Positions 32,543 to 44,129 of a DNA stretch of 64,000 bases are shown here, piece by piece. Source of the DNA: Chlorops oryzae. Lineage: Eukaryota; Arthropoda; Insecta; Diptera; Chloropidae. The translations under genes and the position numbers were made by a program. The notes beneath the pieces were generated by a model that worked only from the letters and a program-made list of their open reading frames with translations, was not told where the DNA came from and did no database searches. The stretch's first letter is position 1, and every line of letters starts with the position of its first letter. The stretch is from assembly GCA_020466095.1 (NCBI GenBank), contig CM035807.1:115950624-116014623 (forward strand). The letters run 5' to 3'.

Positions 32543-35500
32543 TTATTGTGCCATTTCCTTCATTCGATTGAGTGCACTTCCGGCACGGAACCAACCAATT
32601 TGCAGATCATTCAAAGTGTGATTCAACAAAATCTTTTCAACTTTTCCGTCCGTTTTGATTTCACATTCAACGGGTTTGCCAGGCGCCAAGTTTTGAAGAC
32701 CGAGAAGCGAGATTTTGCTGTGCGGTTGGATCTAAAACAAAAGGAAAGGTTGTAAAAATTTATGCTATTCAATCAAACTAACCTTATCATAATCAGCTGG
32801 GTTAGCGAATGTCAATGGCAAAAGGCCTTGTTTCTTCAAATTTGTCTCGTGAATACGTGCAAAGGATTTAACAATAATGGCACGACCGCCCAAATGGCGT
32901 GGTTCCAATGCAGCATGCTCGCGTGATGATCCTTCACCGTAGTTCTCATCACCGACAGCAACCCATCTAATACCATTTGCCTTGTAATCTCTTGCAACAT
33001 CCGGAACGGCACCGAATTTTCCTGTACGTTGATTGCGAATATTGTTCATTTCATTATTCTCGAAATTCGTGGCACCAATGAACATATTATTTGAGATGTT
33101 ATCCAAGTGGCCACGATATTTTAGCCATGGTCCGGCCGCAGAGATGTGATCAGTCGTGCATTTCCCTTTAACCTTGATTAGAACGACCATATCGCTAAGA
33201 TCTTTGCCATCCCATTTATCAAAAGGTTCCAAAATTTGTAAACGTTGACTCTTCGGTCGACAGCAACTTTCACACTTTCAGCGTTCTGTACAAAAATAAA
33301 ATCTTTATAGTACGTTTCCATATGGTGTTAAATTCTGAAGTGTTAAGCTTTAACACTTCGATTTAACACTACCGTTTCCACTTGCACATTCTACGAAGGT
33401 GTTAAAGCTTGACAACTGTTCGTGTATTTTCAATTGCAAGTAGCGCTGCCAGCTTTTCAAGCGCTAAAATCAGTACATTTTTATTTCTGGAGACCTTTTT
33501 CGGAAATTACACCTTGATGGCTCAGGGGAAGTATACCTGGCTCACATACATACGTATTAATATTAAAAACATAGTTTCTTTTACCATCCATTGTCGCTTT
33601 TTGTTTTGATTTCATTTTGACAGTTAGATATGCATGAATTTCGATACGATAAATCGATATTTTCTTATCGAATGAGGTGTTACCGAGGTGTTATTGAGAA
33701 TAAAAGCGCGTTTCTATATGGTGTTTAAGTCTGAGATGTTTAGCTAAACACTTCGAGCGTTTCCACGTATGCGAGGTGTTTAAGTTTCACAGCTGTTTGT
33801 TTATTTACAATTGCAAGCAGTGTTGCCATTTGTAGGAAAATCACTTGAAGGGAAAGAGGGACAGAATTATTAAATTCGACAAAATGTAGGGAATTTGTGG
33901 TATATTCTTAAATATTAAGAGATATTTTGAATATAGTTTCTTGTCGATCAAAAAAAAAACCACAAAATAAACGTCTCGTCTCGTGGAGTTGGAAGTGGAA
34001 AACCCAGAAAAAACTATATCTGAAAGAATTTAGGAGGATTATAATTTTTACACGGTTTTGAAATCGATTTCTGTGACATGGCCCATAACCTTAATTTTAT
34101 TATTTTTGGTAAAAACTATCGTTCAGCATCGATACTCTACCAAGAATCATACAATACAAGATTATGCCTTGCGCATATTATACATTTTTTTCGAATTTTT
34201 CCGTGTGTAAAAAAAATTAGGGGATTTTTTGTAGTTTGTAGGGAATTTTTAGTTTTGCTTTTGGCAACATTTTTTTGTTTTTTGTTTTGATTTCATTTTG
34301 ACAGTTAGATATGCATGAAATTCCGATACGATAAATCGATTTTTTTCCTATCGATGAAAGTGTTTATGAGGTGTTAAAGAGATAAACACTTCGTTATCGC
34401 GTTTAACTTTTGTATGGCAAAACACGAGTTTAACACCTCGTTTAGGGCCCTAAACGCTTAAACGCGAGTTAAACACCATATGGAAATGCACTATAACACT
34501 TGGCTTTCGTGTTAAGAATTTGTATGGAAAAACACGTACAACAGATGGTGTTAAAGGCCGCTTAACACGAAAGCCTCCTTTAACACGTAAATAACACCAT
34601 ATGGAAACGCACTATTAGAGAAACCCCCTCCTCCTTTTTTGCCGGCGAGTTAGAAAAAAAAAATCGATCTACTTACAGCTGGCGGTGCATCGTAGGTGTC
34701 CATGCCGGGATCGAAACCTTTCGATGGAAGTTCATCACCGAAGGGAGCGTCCAATTTGAATTTCTTGCCATCCTTACCGGTCAACTCATCAGTCAATGGA
34801 TTAAAATCTAAGCGGCCAGCAATGGATAGAGCGGTTGTCAACTCAGGACTTAAAGAAATTATTTTATTGGATTATATGAATGCATCCGATTTTTGATTAG
34901 ATAACTCACCTTGTTACAAAAGCATGAGTTGCTGGATTAGCATCATTACGTCCGGTGAAATTACGATTATACGAAGTAACAATTGTATTCTTTTCTCCCT
35001 TCTTAACATCCTTGCGATCCCATTGTCCAATGCAGGGACCACAGGCATTAGCCAACACAGTACCACCGAATTCGGTCAAAACTTGCGAAATTCCATCGCG
35101 TTCAATGGTTGCGCGCACTTGCTCCGAACCGGGTGTAACATTGAATGGAATTGATGCTTTGACACCATGTTTAAGCGCATTCTTCGCAATGCTGGCACAA
35201 CGACCCATATCTTCGTACGAAGAATTTGTGCATGAACCGATCAGCCCGACACGAATATCAATCGGGTAACCGTTCTTCTTGGCATTGTCACCCAATTTGC
35301 TAATGGGATGAGCCAAATCGGGTGTAAACGGACCGTTCACGTGCGGTTCCAATTTATCCAAATTGATTTCAATCAATTCATCGTATTCGCAGTTACCATC
35401 AGCATTCAGTAGTGACTTCTGGTGTTTCTTTGCTTCCGAAGCAATATCGCTACGAGTGGTGGCATTCAAATAGGAGACCATACGCTCACCGAATGGGAAT

Positions 35501-38015
35501 AGTGATGTTGTTGCACCAATTTCGGCTCCCATATTACATATTGTTGCCATACCAGTACATGAAATTGATTCAACGCCCGGGCCATGGTATTCAATGATGG
35601 CACCAGTGCCTCCTTTCACCGTTAAGATATCTGCAACCTATGAAAAAAAAAAATTTTATTAAATAAAATTTAATGTTTCCATAGACTCACCTTCAAAATG
35701 ACATCCTTCGGTGAAGTCCAACCACTAATTTTACCAGTCAAATGAACACCAATAACTTTGGGGCATTTCAGCTCCCATGGTATATCGGCCATAACATCAA
35801 CGGCATCAGCTCCACCAACACCGATGCACAAACAACCAAGACCTCCACCATTCGGTGTATGGGAATCAGTACCAATCATCAAGAGACCAGGGAAAGCGTA
35901 ATTCTCCAAAATGATTTGATGGATAATACCACTACCTGGTTTCCAGAAACCCAAGCCGTACTTGGCGCATGTACTTGCCAAGAAATCGTAGACTTCCTTA
36001 TTCAAATCTTTGGCGCGCTTCAAATCTTGTTCGCCACCAACTTGTGCCTCAATCAAGTGATCACAATGGACAGTCGATGGGACAGCGACCCTTTTCAAAC
36101 CAGACGATATGAATTGTAAAAGTGCCATTTGAGCGGTAGCATCCTGCATGGCAACACGATCGGGACGTAAACGTAAATAGGAGACTCCACGCTCGATGTC
36201 CTGATTCTTGGGATCCTCCAAATGCGAGTACAAAATTTTCTCAGACATCGTTAATGGACGATCCAAACGACTACGAACAATGCTCAGCTTCTTCTCCATC
36301 TTGTCATATGGTAAGTAGGCATCAGGATCGAATTTGGACATCGGCACTTTCGATGCCATATAGGAGGAGGCATGGAACGGACGTGACAAATTGACACCAT
36401 AATAGCCACCAGCCTTGCGTACCTAAAGCAATAGAACTTCTTTTATATTAGTTTAAAATAGAAATGTGAGTATCGAACGTGTTTAAAATTCCTCCGTCAA
36501 CTGATCCAGAACTGATCAAAGATACGATTTTTAATCAATGGAATTCATGAAAAGGCAGAAAATTTATTTTAAGTACCTATAGTATTTGCAAAGCGTGCGA
36601 AATAGCTACGCTACGCTACGTTTTGAATTTAATTGATTTTTAATTGCTTTCTACACTGAGAGAAAAAGGTAGTTATATTAACTGAAAAAGCAGGTTAAAA
36701 TAACCGAGTTTATCGTTAATTGTTAGCTTATGTGTAGTAGCGGTCAATAAGGATATAACTACCTGATGGTTGATATAACTGTCTCGCGGTTAAATCAACT
36801 GTCACCAGCGACTGGGAAAAAATAATTTATTTTTTGCTTTGACTTTTTTTTATCTTCTTTTATTATTTTTTTTTTTTATTAAATTATTATATTTTTTCTT
36901 TATTTATTTGTTTCTATTTAAATCTTTTTCTCTTTCATCTCTTTAAATTTTCTCGCCTCGGCCGAGCCTTGAACCGCTGACCTCCACCACTTCGCTGGGC
37001 GAACGTCTTAACCCATTACGCTAAACGAACGAATTTAATTTGTTGGTCAAAATGCTCACTTGAGTTTATGGTTGCTCAAGTTTGCTTGAAAATGAACCAT
37101 TAAAAAAAAAATTAAATAAATTTAAAACCTTAAAAATTTAGGAGAAAATTTTTGTCTTCCAAAACAACTACACTCTGAACAAAAAAAAAAAAACTGTAAT
37201 TAAAAAAAAATTCAGAAAAATTCCCGCCGCCAGCAGGGATAGAACCCCGAAGCTCACGACTGTCGAGTCACAGCTTAAACAACTGAGCTATCGAAACCTC
37301 CGGAGACGGTTGAATCTAGTTTATTTGACCACTCTTACTTTAAGCTGTTCTAAGTAGTTGATTTAACTGTTGTTATTTCTCTCGGTGTACGGCGCGGCGC
37401 TTATCACTGAAAAATTTCAATATTAATCAATAACAGACACTTGCATATTAAGTGCTATACTATTGTTTACGTTGCACTATCATCAATCGATAATAGGCAC
37501 GTGACTAAATATAAGAGTGCATGTCCCACAAGTGATGCAAAAATTGTGCAAGGGAAAAAATTTCTTGTATTCAAAGTAAGATTCCGACTAAAATAAAACG
37601 CCGAACAACCTTGACCTCGATTTCATTTGGGTCACAAGTTCGTTAAACTATCGTCCTATGCGAATTCGAGAAATTTCCGTTTTTTGCGAATTACCGCAAG
37701 TATATAATGGATATTATTACTATTGCGGCGCAGAATCTCTCTGAAAATTTGTTAGATAACAGTTAGTCTAAAAAACGTTTGAGGTTAGAGTTGAAAATTA
37801 TAAAAAAAAAAATCGCAATTGGCTGGAGTAAACAAACGCAAGCCTATTTGCTTCAAAATAATGCGGCTTTCGCGTTGTTTTCCAAATACCTCAAAAGACA
37901 AAAGGATTCTCCAAATATACACACACACACAACACCACACACAAGCAAATGAATAACGTTATTCTTATTTGGCAAAACTTACCTGGCTCTGCATCAACCT
38001 CAATGTGGCCGCCAT
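32543..38015 (-). CDS. mAcon1: Mitochondrial aconitate hydratase, six exons with one apparent frame break
   Basis: The exons are 38015-37983, 36422-35691, 35637-34910, 34848-34677, 33285-32783 and 32731-32543. With one missing base restored, the product is 785 residues, close to other mitochondrial aconitases. It isomerises citrate to isocitrate in the TCA cycle. The first exon encodes only [11 protein letters not shown], the start of a mitochondrial targeting peptide, and is separated from the rest by a 1.56-kb intron. The three [4Fe-4S] cysteines are visible as Cys391 in GSCTNSS and Cys454/Cys457 in NACGPCIGQ, with the family spacing. Substrate-binding stretches [12 protein letters not shown] and [19 protein letters not shown] are intact. 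Exon 5 needs one extra base near 33254-33258. The aconitase-like active-site set is otherwise complete. Confidence 0.96.
33254..33258 (-). other. mAcon1: Apparent -1 frame break in mAcon1 exon 5
   Basis: Upstream of this point the frame reads [10 protein letters not shown]. Downstream the conserved [16 protein letters not shown] sequence is one frame away. A codon of the form CNG (proline expected) appears to have lost one base. The exon is 503 bp, and 504 would restore phase with both neighbours. Confidence 0.85.
33307..34617. mobile_element. Nested pair of related MITEs in aconitase intron 4 (outer)
   Basis: The outer ends are ATAGTACGTTTCCATATGGT and ATATGGAAACGCACTAT. A related element of the same family sits inside at 33704-34495. 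Internal words GTGTTAAA and TTTAACAC recur. Confidence 0.75.
33704..34495. mobile_element. Inner MITE of the aconitase intron 4 nest
   Basis: The ends are AAGCGCGTTTCTATATGGTG and CACCATATGGAAATGCACTA, related to but distinct from the outer element. This is self-family nesting. Confidence 0.7.
36955..37030 (-). repeat. tRNA-like segment 1 (relic pol III promoter)
   Basis: Minus strand: an A-box-like TAGCGTAATGGGTTAAGACG (37023-37004) followed by a B-box-like GCGGTTCAAGGCTC (36976-36963). The spacing is tRNA-like but no cloverleaf closes, so I do not call a tRNA gene. Confidence 0.45.
37222..37308 (-). repeat. tRNA-like segment 2 (relic pol III promoter)
   Basis: Minus strand: an A-box-like GATAGCTCAGTTGTTTAAGC (about 37292-37273) and a B-box-like GGGGTTCTATCCCTG (about 37249-37235). 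The D-arm and T-arm are recognisable, but the acceptor and anticodon stems do not pair well, so it is a degenerate tRNA-derived sequence. Confidence 0.5.
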
Positions 38016-38242
38016 AATTTTTTCTCAAATTTTAATAAAAGCTTTTTTAAAAAATAATTTTTAATTTTTAAATTGCTGCCCAAAACTAATCAATTTCTCA
38101 AAAATTCTTCAGCCTTCTCAGCTGGAAGAAATCTGACTGTTCAATAGAGCTGTAGCAAACCGTATAAAATCGTTACCGAGTAGCTGGTGCGGTATATAAT
38201 ACCGAGTAACGAAAAGTTCAACACGAGTGCATTTCGTTTTGC

Positions 38243-38370
38243 ATTTACACGTTAAGACATTTCGATAGAAACAAATTTTCGATGGCAAAGTCCATGGCTC
38301 TCATACCACATCCCCGCGCGTCTCTGTCCAACACAAAGTGTGTTTCGTTATCGAAATGTCTTAACGTGTA
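38243..38370. mobile_element. MITE family M6, copy 1
   Basis: The ends are ATTTACACGTTAAGACATTT and AAATGTCTTAACGTGTA. Copies lie at 40501-40656 and 41540-41683. Its right terminal flank is interrupted by the element 38371-38807. Confidence 0.75.
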
Positions 38371-38807
38371 AGTCGTCGTTCATATTATGCGACAAGACAA
38401 GCGAGCGACACGGTGGTTAGGGGTCGTCCATATATTACGTCATCATACAGTGAGGGGGGCCACGCGAAATGACGCTTGATGATGAGGGGAGAGGATCAAT
38501 CCGCAATGATCACGTCATCATCTCCTAATTATAAGAAAACACTATATGACTATATTTTGAAGAAATTAATTCTCATATTTACTTATGAATAATAAGAGCT
38601 CAAAGATGATGTCAAACGAGAGGGGTGGGTGGTTGATTCTGGACAATATGATTGATGATAAGGGTAGCTAAAATGTCAAAAACATGCTTGACGTAATATA
38701 TGGACGTGCCACTTATAGGCATGTGACGTTCGGGTACATTTACCGAACAGTCCCTCGCTGGAACACGTGTCGCTCGCTTGTCTTGTCGCATAATATGAAC
38801 GACGACT
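38371..38807. mobile_element. Foldback element with perfect 42-bp inverted ends, itself hosting a MITE
   Basis: Bases 38371-38412 are the exact reverse complement of 38766-38807 (start AGTCGTCGTTCATATTATGC). It interrupts the end of an M6 copy: the sequence AAATAGCGTA resumes at 38808, as it continues uninterrupted after 40654. Inside is another element at 38420-38711. Confidence 0.85.
38420..38711. mobile_element. Nested MITE with GTCCATATATTACGTCA ends
   Basis: The left end is GTCGTCCATATATTACGTCA and the right end is TGACGTAATATATGGACG. It is the innermost of a three-level nest between the divergent aconitase and TRAP-gamma genes. Confidence 0.75.
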
Positions 38808-39122
38808 AAATAGCGTAGTCGTAATTTTCGACTGTTCAATGAATATACACGAGACTAAAATTTACACAGTACAAAATTTTAAAACTCCTTTTACACGAGT
38901 CCGATTAGCCAGTCACTCGCGTATGTATTCCAGTCGCCGAAAGTTGGACATTCGACTGGTGTACACCCGGCCATTGAAATTATCGAAATGCTCATGAATA
39001 CCCAACTCAAACTGAAATCACGTTGACAGCACTGATCGGAACCCGTCGAAAACTTCAAAATTCGTTGACAGCTTACACGTCACATACGTTTTCGGCTTTC
39101 TAAAAATTTGTTGTGCTACGAT

Positions 39123-39753
39123 ATGGGATCTGGAAAACAGCAAAAAGTTCAATCGTCAGGATTCACAAAGGAGGAGGAACTGCTCTTGCAAGATTTCAGT
39201 CGAGATGTGTCATCGAAATCTTCAGCGCTCTTCTATGGCAATGCATTTATCGTCTCAATTGTTCCAATTTGTAAGTTGATTAGTTGCTTAAACTGAATTT
39301 CTAACTAATAATTAAAAATAAAATGTTAAAGGGCTCTTTTGGCGCATTCACAACATGGAACTTTTGTCCAGCTCTGTGTTCTTTGCAGTAATGACTGGCG
39401 TCAGCACATATCTCTTGGCAATTGCTTATAAAAACATAAAATTCCAACTGAAGCACAAAATCTCATTACGCCGTGAAGATGCAGTAACAAGAGAAGTCAA
39501 TCGTCAACTGAATGATGATAAGAAAATCACTCGCAAAGAAAAGGATGAGCGTATACTGTGGAAGAAAAACGAAGTGGCCGATTACGAAGCAACGACATTC
39601 TCGATATTCTATAACAATTCTTTGTTCTTGGTCATTGTCATTTGCATTAGCTTCTTCATTCTCCGAAACGCTTCGCCTACAATTAATTACATTCTCTCCA
39701 TTGGGCTCGCTAGTGGAATCTTAGCGCTGTTCTCAACCAGTCAGGGGAAGTAA
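39123..39753 (+). CDS. SSR3: Translocon-associated protein gamma subunit (TRAP-gamma), two exons
   Basis: Exons 39123-39270 and 39332-39753 encode 189 residues. TRAP-gamma is a multispanning ER membrane protein of the complex bound to the Sec61 translocon. The cytosolic N-terminus carries [20 protein letters not shown]. Four hydrophobic segments lie at about 36-55, 62-83, 146-161 and 167-184. Between the second and third is the hallmark basic stretch [20 protein letters not shown] (117-136). I chose the ATG at 39123 (MGSGKQQ) over an in-frame one at 39108 because TRAP-gamma proteins begin close to the KQQ motif. AATAAA occurs at 39835-39840. The gene is divergent from mAcon1, with about 1.1 kb of mobile elements between them. 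Confidence 0.96.
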
Positions 39754-40069
39754 AGTGGAAGAGGTCAAGCTATTTACTCTCTTAGTTGTCCTATTTAGAT
39801 TATTACGATTGCATTATTGTTAGAGAAATTCCAAATAAAACCTTTACTCATTTCAAAATGCGTCGATACATCGGACAAGTAAAGGCTCAAAAAAAGACAC
39901 TATACAAGCATTTGCCCAAATCCATGTTTGTACAAGGATGCTGTGTAGTGTGTATACTCGAGGGCTGCACAAATGCATTTGCTTATTCGATATTGTCAGG
40001 TACTTATTGTATAGTGCAATATAAATAAAGGAAAAATCGCAATAAATACGTTCAAAATATGATTTATAA

Positions 40070-40451
40070 CCCTGCATGAAGTCTGTCGCCATATGCCCTT
40101 GCCTATATAGACAAGAGAACTCGTTCCAACATCAAGATTTATAGGCGGTGTCATTAGAGAAACTGTACTGTCAAGAGGTATAGTTCATCTTTATTGACTA
40201 TGTCAACACCGTGTCTCCTTATAAAGCGAAAAAGTACTCCTTTTTGTCTAAATAATAGTACCGACGTCAATAGTTTTTCGGTCTACTGTTAAAATTCAAT
40301 GTTAAATGTCAATAACGCAAAGCATTGCGACGGTGTATAACTGGTCAGTAGTACTGTTGACGCAGTCAATAGAGAAAGAGTATAGATTCATATGATTTCT
40401 CAGAAATTAAGACATTATCAAGATTTTTTTGTCATCATTACGCTCTGCGGG
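40070..40451. mobile_element. MITE related to 21720-22147
   Basis: The left end is CCCTGCATGAA and the right end is CTCTGCGGG. Most of the interior is the reverse complement of the element in the first GMP-synthase intron. Small frames here are spurious. Confidence 0.7.
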
Positions 40452-40500
40452 TACAGTTATAATTTGGCAGCATCGTTACAAATGATTCTATCCCCAGGAG

Positions 40501-40656
40501 GCCATTTACACGTTAAGACATTTCGATAATGAAACACACTTTTTGTTGGCTAGGGACGCACGGGGATGTGGTATGGTAGCGTTTTTCTCTCTTTCCCCTG
40601 CCTCCCATTCCAACGAAAATTTTTTCATTATCGAAATGTCTTAACGTGTAAATAGC
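40501..40656. mobile_element. MITE family M6, copy 2
   Basis: The ends GCCATTTACACGTTAAGACA and TGTCTTAACGTGTAAATAGC enclose a 156-bp unit. It includes GGGACGCACGGGGATGTGGT, shared inverted with the copy at 41540-41683. Confidence 0.8.
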
Positions 40657-41379
40657 GTAATTCGAGAAACTACGATAAAAGCGCGAGCCATATCGCAAAT
40701 TGTAAATTCTACGATAAAAATGCAAGCTCGATGCGAGCTCGTTCCCAGCAAATCACGTTTCTGGTAAATTTTCCAAATTTTCTCGAAATTTTTCCAGGAA
40801 TGTCTCTTGGTAAAGCTAAATGGGCATCGGGAACTTTATTCGAAAACATTTTGTGTACATGTAGCAACTGTCCCTCTCTTGCACCTTGGAAATCGCATAT
40901 GTGTGAGTGAACATCAAAATACTTGCATTTGTGTTGGTATTGAGCATATTTCGAAAAGCAGATTATTGCTGATGTGATTTGCAAACGATTCGAATTCTCG
41001 TTATCGTCATTTGTCGTTGTATTCGAGAGTATGAATAAAACGATTAATGTAGAGACACGATTGATATGGAACATATTGCTTTGCCGCAAATATCGTTCAA
41101 TGCTGATTCGACTGCTCTACGATTGACTTCGTTATTCGAACTGTTTCGTATTTGTTTATTGGCAATGTAATAAAATCATTAGCATGTATGAGTGTAGCAC
41201 CATGTTTCGTAAATGCGTGAGTGCAATCGAGTATCGTGCATTTGAGCATCAAAATACCGCTGCATCGAAATAAAACATCGATAATTTCCATGCATCGATT
41301 TCAATCCGACATCCCTAATTCGCATCCCTCGTCCAGATTTTAAACTTGGCGCAATTAACTTGAGTTTGTATATTGGAAA
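40657..41379. other. Region upstream of the MADF-BESS gene, no gene recognised
   Basis: Minus-strand open frames (40709-41089 and 41097-41291) have no recognisable motifs and no conserved-looking splice structure. The sequence reads as AT-rich upstream/intergenic DNA with several TATCG/CGATA words. Confidence 0.5.
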
Positions 41380-42793
41380 ATGAATAAACTAAACGAAAAA
41401 CAAATCGAGAAGTTGATAGATTTTGTTCGAAATAAGCCCGGCCTCTATGATAAGAAAAATCCAATGTTTAAGAAGATTAAATGGAAGGATGAAATGTGGG
41501 AAGACATCGCTGATAATTTGAACTGCACTGGTAATAAGCTATTTACACGTTAAGACATTTCGATAATGAAACAAAAGTTTCTTCGGCAAGGGAGGCAGGG
41601 GAAAGAGAGAAAAAACGCTACCATACCTCATCCCCGTGCGTCCCTGGCCCATAAAAAGTGTGTCTTAACGTGAAAATGGCCTTTAAGACTTGCTCTGCTC
41701 AATGTTCATAACTTTGTTGATGCGTTTTTGTATATTTTTTTTATAGCGAATGACTGCAAGGCAGCTTGGAGATCTTTAAGGGATCAATTTTGCAAATGTT
41801 ACAGAGAGTTGAAAGATAGAACTGCAGAATATGACACAAAAAAACTGTACAAAAATTTTGTAAAGCTATTGTTTCTGAAAGATTCACTTGGCCCAAGACG
41901 GCGGTAAGTGTGCAAATAAATAGTGTTTTCTTTCAACTTGGCATTTCAATTACTACTACGACAGAATTAATGATGTGGAAGACCTCGTATCAGAAGATAT
42001 AGAAGAAGAAACATGGGATTTAAAATGTAAGCCCCCCGTTGATGGAACATTAAGCATTCATTATTTTAATGGTTGTCATTAAATATATGTAGATGTTCCG
42101 GTACAAACAGATAATGGAAATGAGGTGGAAAATAGCAACAGAGTTTCGAGGAATAAAAGAAAACATCTGGATTACGAAACACCCACTAACGCAACCAAAA
42201 TGGGTAAGCCAGAATGATAAAGAAGAACAATAATAATAATATTCAAAGTTTTTTTTTATGTAATTATAGCTGTTCGAACACCAAAAGCGTCCGATTATTC
42301 AAGCGATTTTTCGCCATCAGGAAGCAGAAAATCATTAAGAATAATGACAGCTCCGTTTGCCTTTGAGTCATGTTCGTTAGCTCCCACCACGAGTAAGTGC
42401 GATGCACGGATTTAGCATAGTCATTGTTTTTTAACTATTCCAATTTTGATCGTTTGTCTTGCAGCTGTTCCAGAACCACCGCCCTCCCCGCTGGCAACTT
42501 CCGAGGAGTCATGTAATGTCATTTGGGGGCCAAGTGAAAGTGTTAGCGAAAGCATTACGAAAACGAGAAAAACCGATGACTTGAGAGAGTTATTTACAGA
42601 GCTTTTGGACAAGCTGGTGTCCAAATTTGATACAGTCGAACCGGAAAATGTAGATGTCTTTTTTCAGTCGGTTGCGAAAACAGTCAAAAGTTTCAATTTG
42701 ACAGCCGATGAAATTTCTAAACTTCAGTGTACTGTAATGTCGCAAGTCGCTGCCAATATCACAGAAATTCTAAATGAAAGAGAACAAAATTAA
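41380..42793 (+). CDS. MADF-BESS domain protein, six exons
   Basis: The exons are 41380-41530, 41747-41903, 41965-42026, 42093-42203, 42270-42392 and 42465-42793, giving 310 residues with all phases consistent. Residues ~9-95 form a MADF domain (KLIDFVRNKPGLYDKK, WEDIADNLN, CKAAWRSLRDQF), the Myb/SANT-like DNA-binding fold of Drosophila Adf-1-type regulators. Residues ~262-305 (DVFFQSVAKTVKSFN ... KLQCTVMSQVAANI) fit the BESS protein-interaction motif. A basic linker with RNKRKH (about 147-152) could be a nuclear signal. A nuclear transcription-factor role is family knowledge. The first exon is only 50 codons and easily missed. A MITE occupies intron 1. I do not recognise a specific named orthologue. 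Confidence 0.9.
41540..41683. mobile_element. MITE family M6, copy 3, in MADF-BESS intron 1
   Basis: The left end is TATTTACACGTTAAGACATT and the right end is GTGTCTTAACGTGAAAATGG. Without it, intron 1 (216 bp) would be near the ~70-bp norm. Confidence 0.75.
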
Positions 42794-44129
42794 TGACGAA
42801 TTTGGATAAACACAAAAAGACAAAAATAAGAACCATTTTTTGAAGCATAAAACATCTTGTTTGGCATCGCGTAAATATTGTTCATCAATACTTTCCCACG
42901 AGTCCACGTAATAGGTCCACATGATAAGGTATTTTTTCTATTCCCAATTTTCACACACATTTTTTTTCGACTAAGCTTGAGAGAAGGACAAGGGAAAGAG
43001 AAAGAACTTCCCCTTATTCTGTCTTATATAATAATTACAGAATTTCGAAAGAAAAATTTGTGTTTGGAAATCGGGAATTAGCGATGTGCCCCGCTTAAAG
43101 TTTTTTTTTCTCTCTCAATAAGTTTAAAATGTAGAAAAGGAAATAAGCTTTCATCGGCAAAGGCATACAGCAAACTCTTTCCAAGGAAAAAACACTACCG
43201 CCAATAGAATATTTTGAACGCTCATTCTTCTATTGCTTTTTTTTTAAGTGAATACTTTCCAATTTCATTGTACATTTGACTATTGGGTTCGTGCATGGGC
43301 TTACTCCTTGTCCATTTAACTATGAGGTTCGTGTACGAGCTTACTTCTTGTCCATTTGACTATGAGGTTCGTGTCGTAGGTTAGAACAGTTGGAAATCTC
43401 CTTGTCTTTTTGTCTATGGGCTTTGTGTGAGGGAACTCTGCTTTTGAAGCGCTGAGCGAAGCCACGACTTTTCTTCGTTGTAGGCATGGAAAGACGTTGT
43501 TGCATACACAAAAAAAAAATTCAAAACCACTCGGCCGTTCTATATTAAAACATTGGATATAGACCTACAATTAAGACCCTAAATCTAATCGTCCTGTTCA
43601 TTGTATCCAGATTGTTTGTATTAGCGATATTGAATGGTTTGTTCATTATTTACAGGCCCGTAAAGATAAATCTGAGGCCCGGAGGATTTTTTCCCGGGGC
43701 CCCCTCACAAAGATGTGCGACCAAAAAAAGGTCCCATGGCAATTTTGGGCCCAATCAGAAAGCCCAGGTCCGGGAGAAAATCCCGCCCACTCTCTAACGG
43801 CCTGATTATTTAGAGGAGTCTCTGTAACAAAAAAAAGCGGTCACTATTTCCAGTTGTTCATTATTTCAGGGATTCATTATATCCAGATTCGACTGTATTT
43901 TGAAGAAATTTGAAGTGCAGAGACATTTAATTTTTGAGACTGTTGCTGTTCAAATTTTAGAATATTTATTATTAGTTTAATTTATCAACTATTTCACTTT
44001 CACTATTAAATTGGATATTAGAGATCCGATTCAATATATTTATTAAAAAAAAAAAACAAATAATTTTCTTTGATAAATGCATAATTCTAATTTAATAGTC
44101 TTGAATTGAACTTTATACTTATGGTTAAA
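42794..44129. other. Intergenic between convergent MADF-BESS and thiolase genes
   Basis: No coding exon recognised. It holds a short tandem repeat (43262-43440) and a stretch rich in GGGCCC-type words (43665-43800) that translates only by chance. Confidence 0.5.
43262..43440 (+). repeat. Short tandem repeat, unit about 50 bp, three to four degenerate copies
   Basis: The phrase TTGTCCATTTGACTATGAGG, followed by TTCGTG, recurs with variation near 43270, 43309, 43358 and 43405. Confidence 0.6.

Larger units (their letters stand above)
36654..37387. mobile_element. TA-flanked element carrying two tRNA-like modules (aconitase intron 1)
   Basis: The ends are CACTGAGAGAAAAAGG and TTTCTCTCGGTG, bordered by TA (36652-36653 and 37388-37389). 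The interior contains repeated GTTATATTAACT/GTTAATT words near the left end and two tRNA-like segments on the minus strand (36955-37030 and 37222-37308). Confidence 0.7.

Noticed and set aside
37222..37308. Functional tRNA gene on the minus strand
   Set aside because: A- and B-box-like sequences exist but acceptor and anticodon stems do not pair; called a relic instead.
39108..39122. Upstream in-frame ATG of TRAP-gamma
   Set aside because: Would add MLCYD, absent from the family; the next ATG gives the expected N-terminus.
40709..41089. 126-codon minus-strand frame upstream of the MADF-BESS gene
   Set aside because: No recognisable domain and no good splice partners; composition fits AT-rich intergenic DNA.
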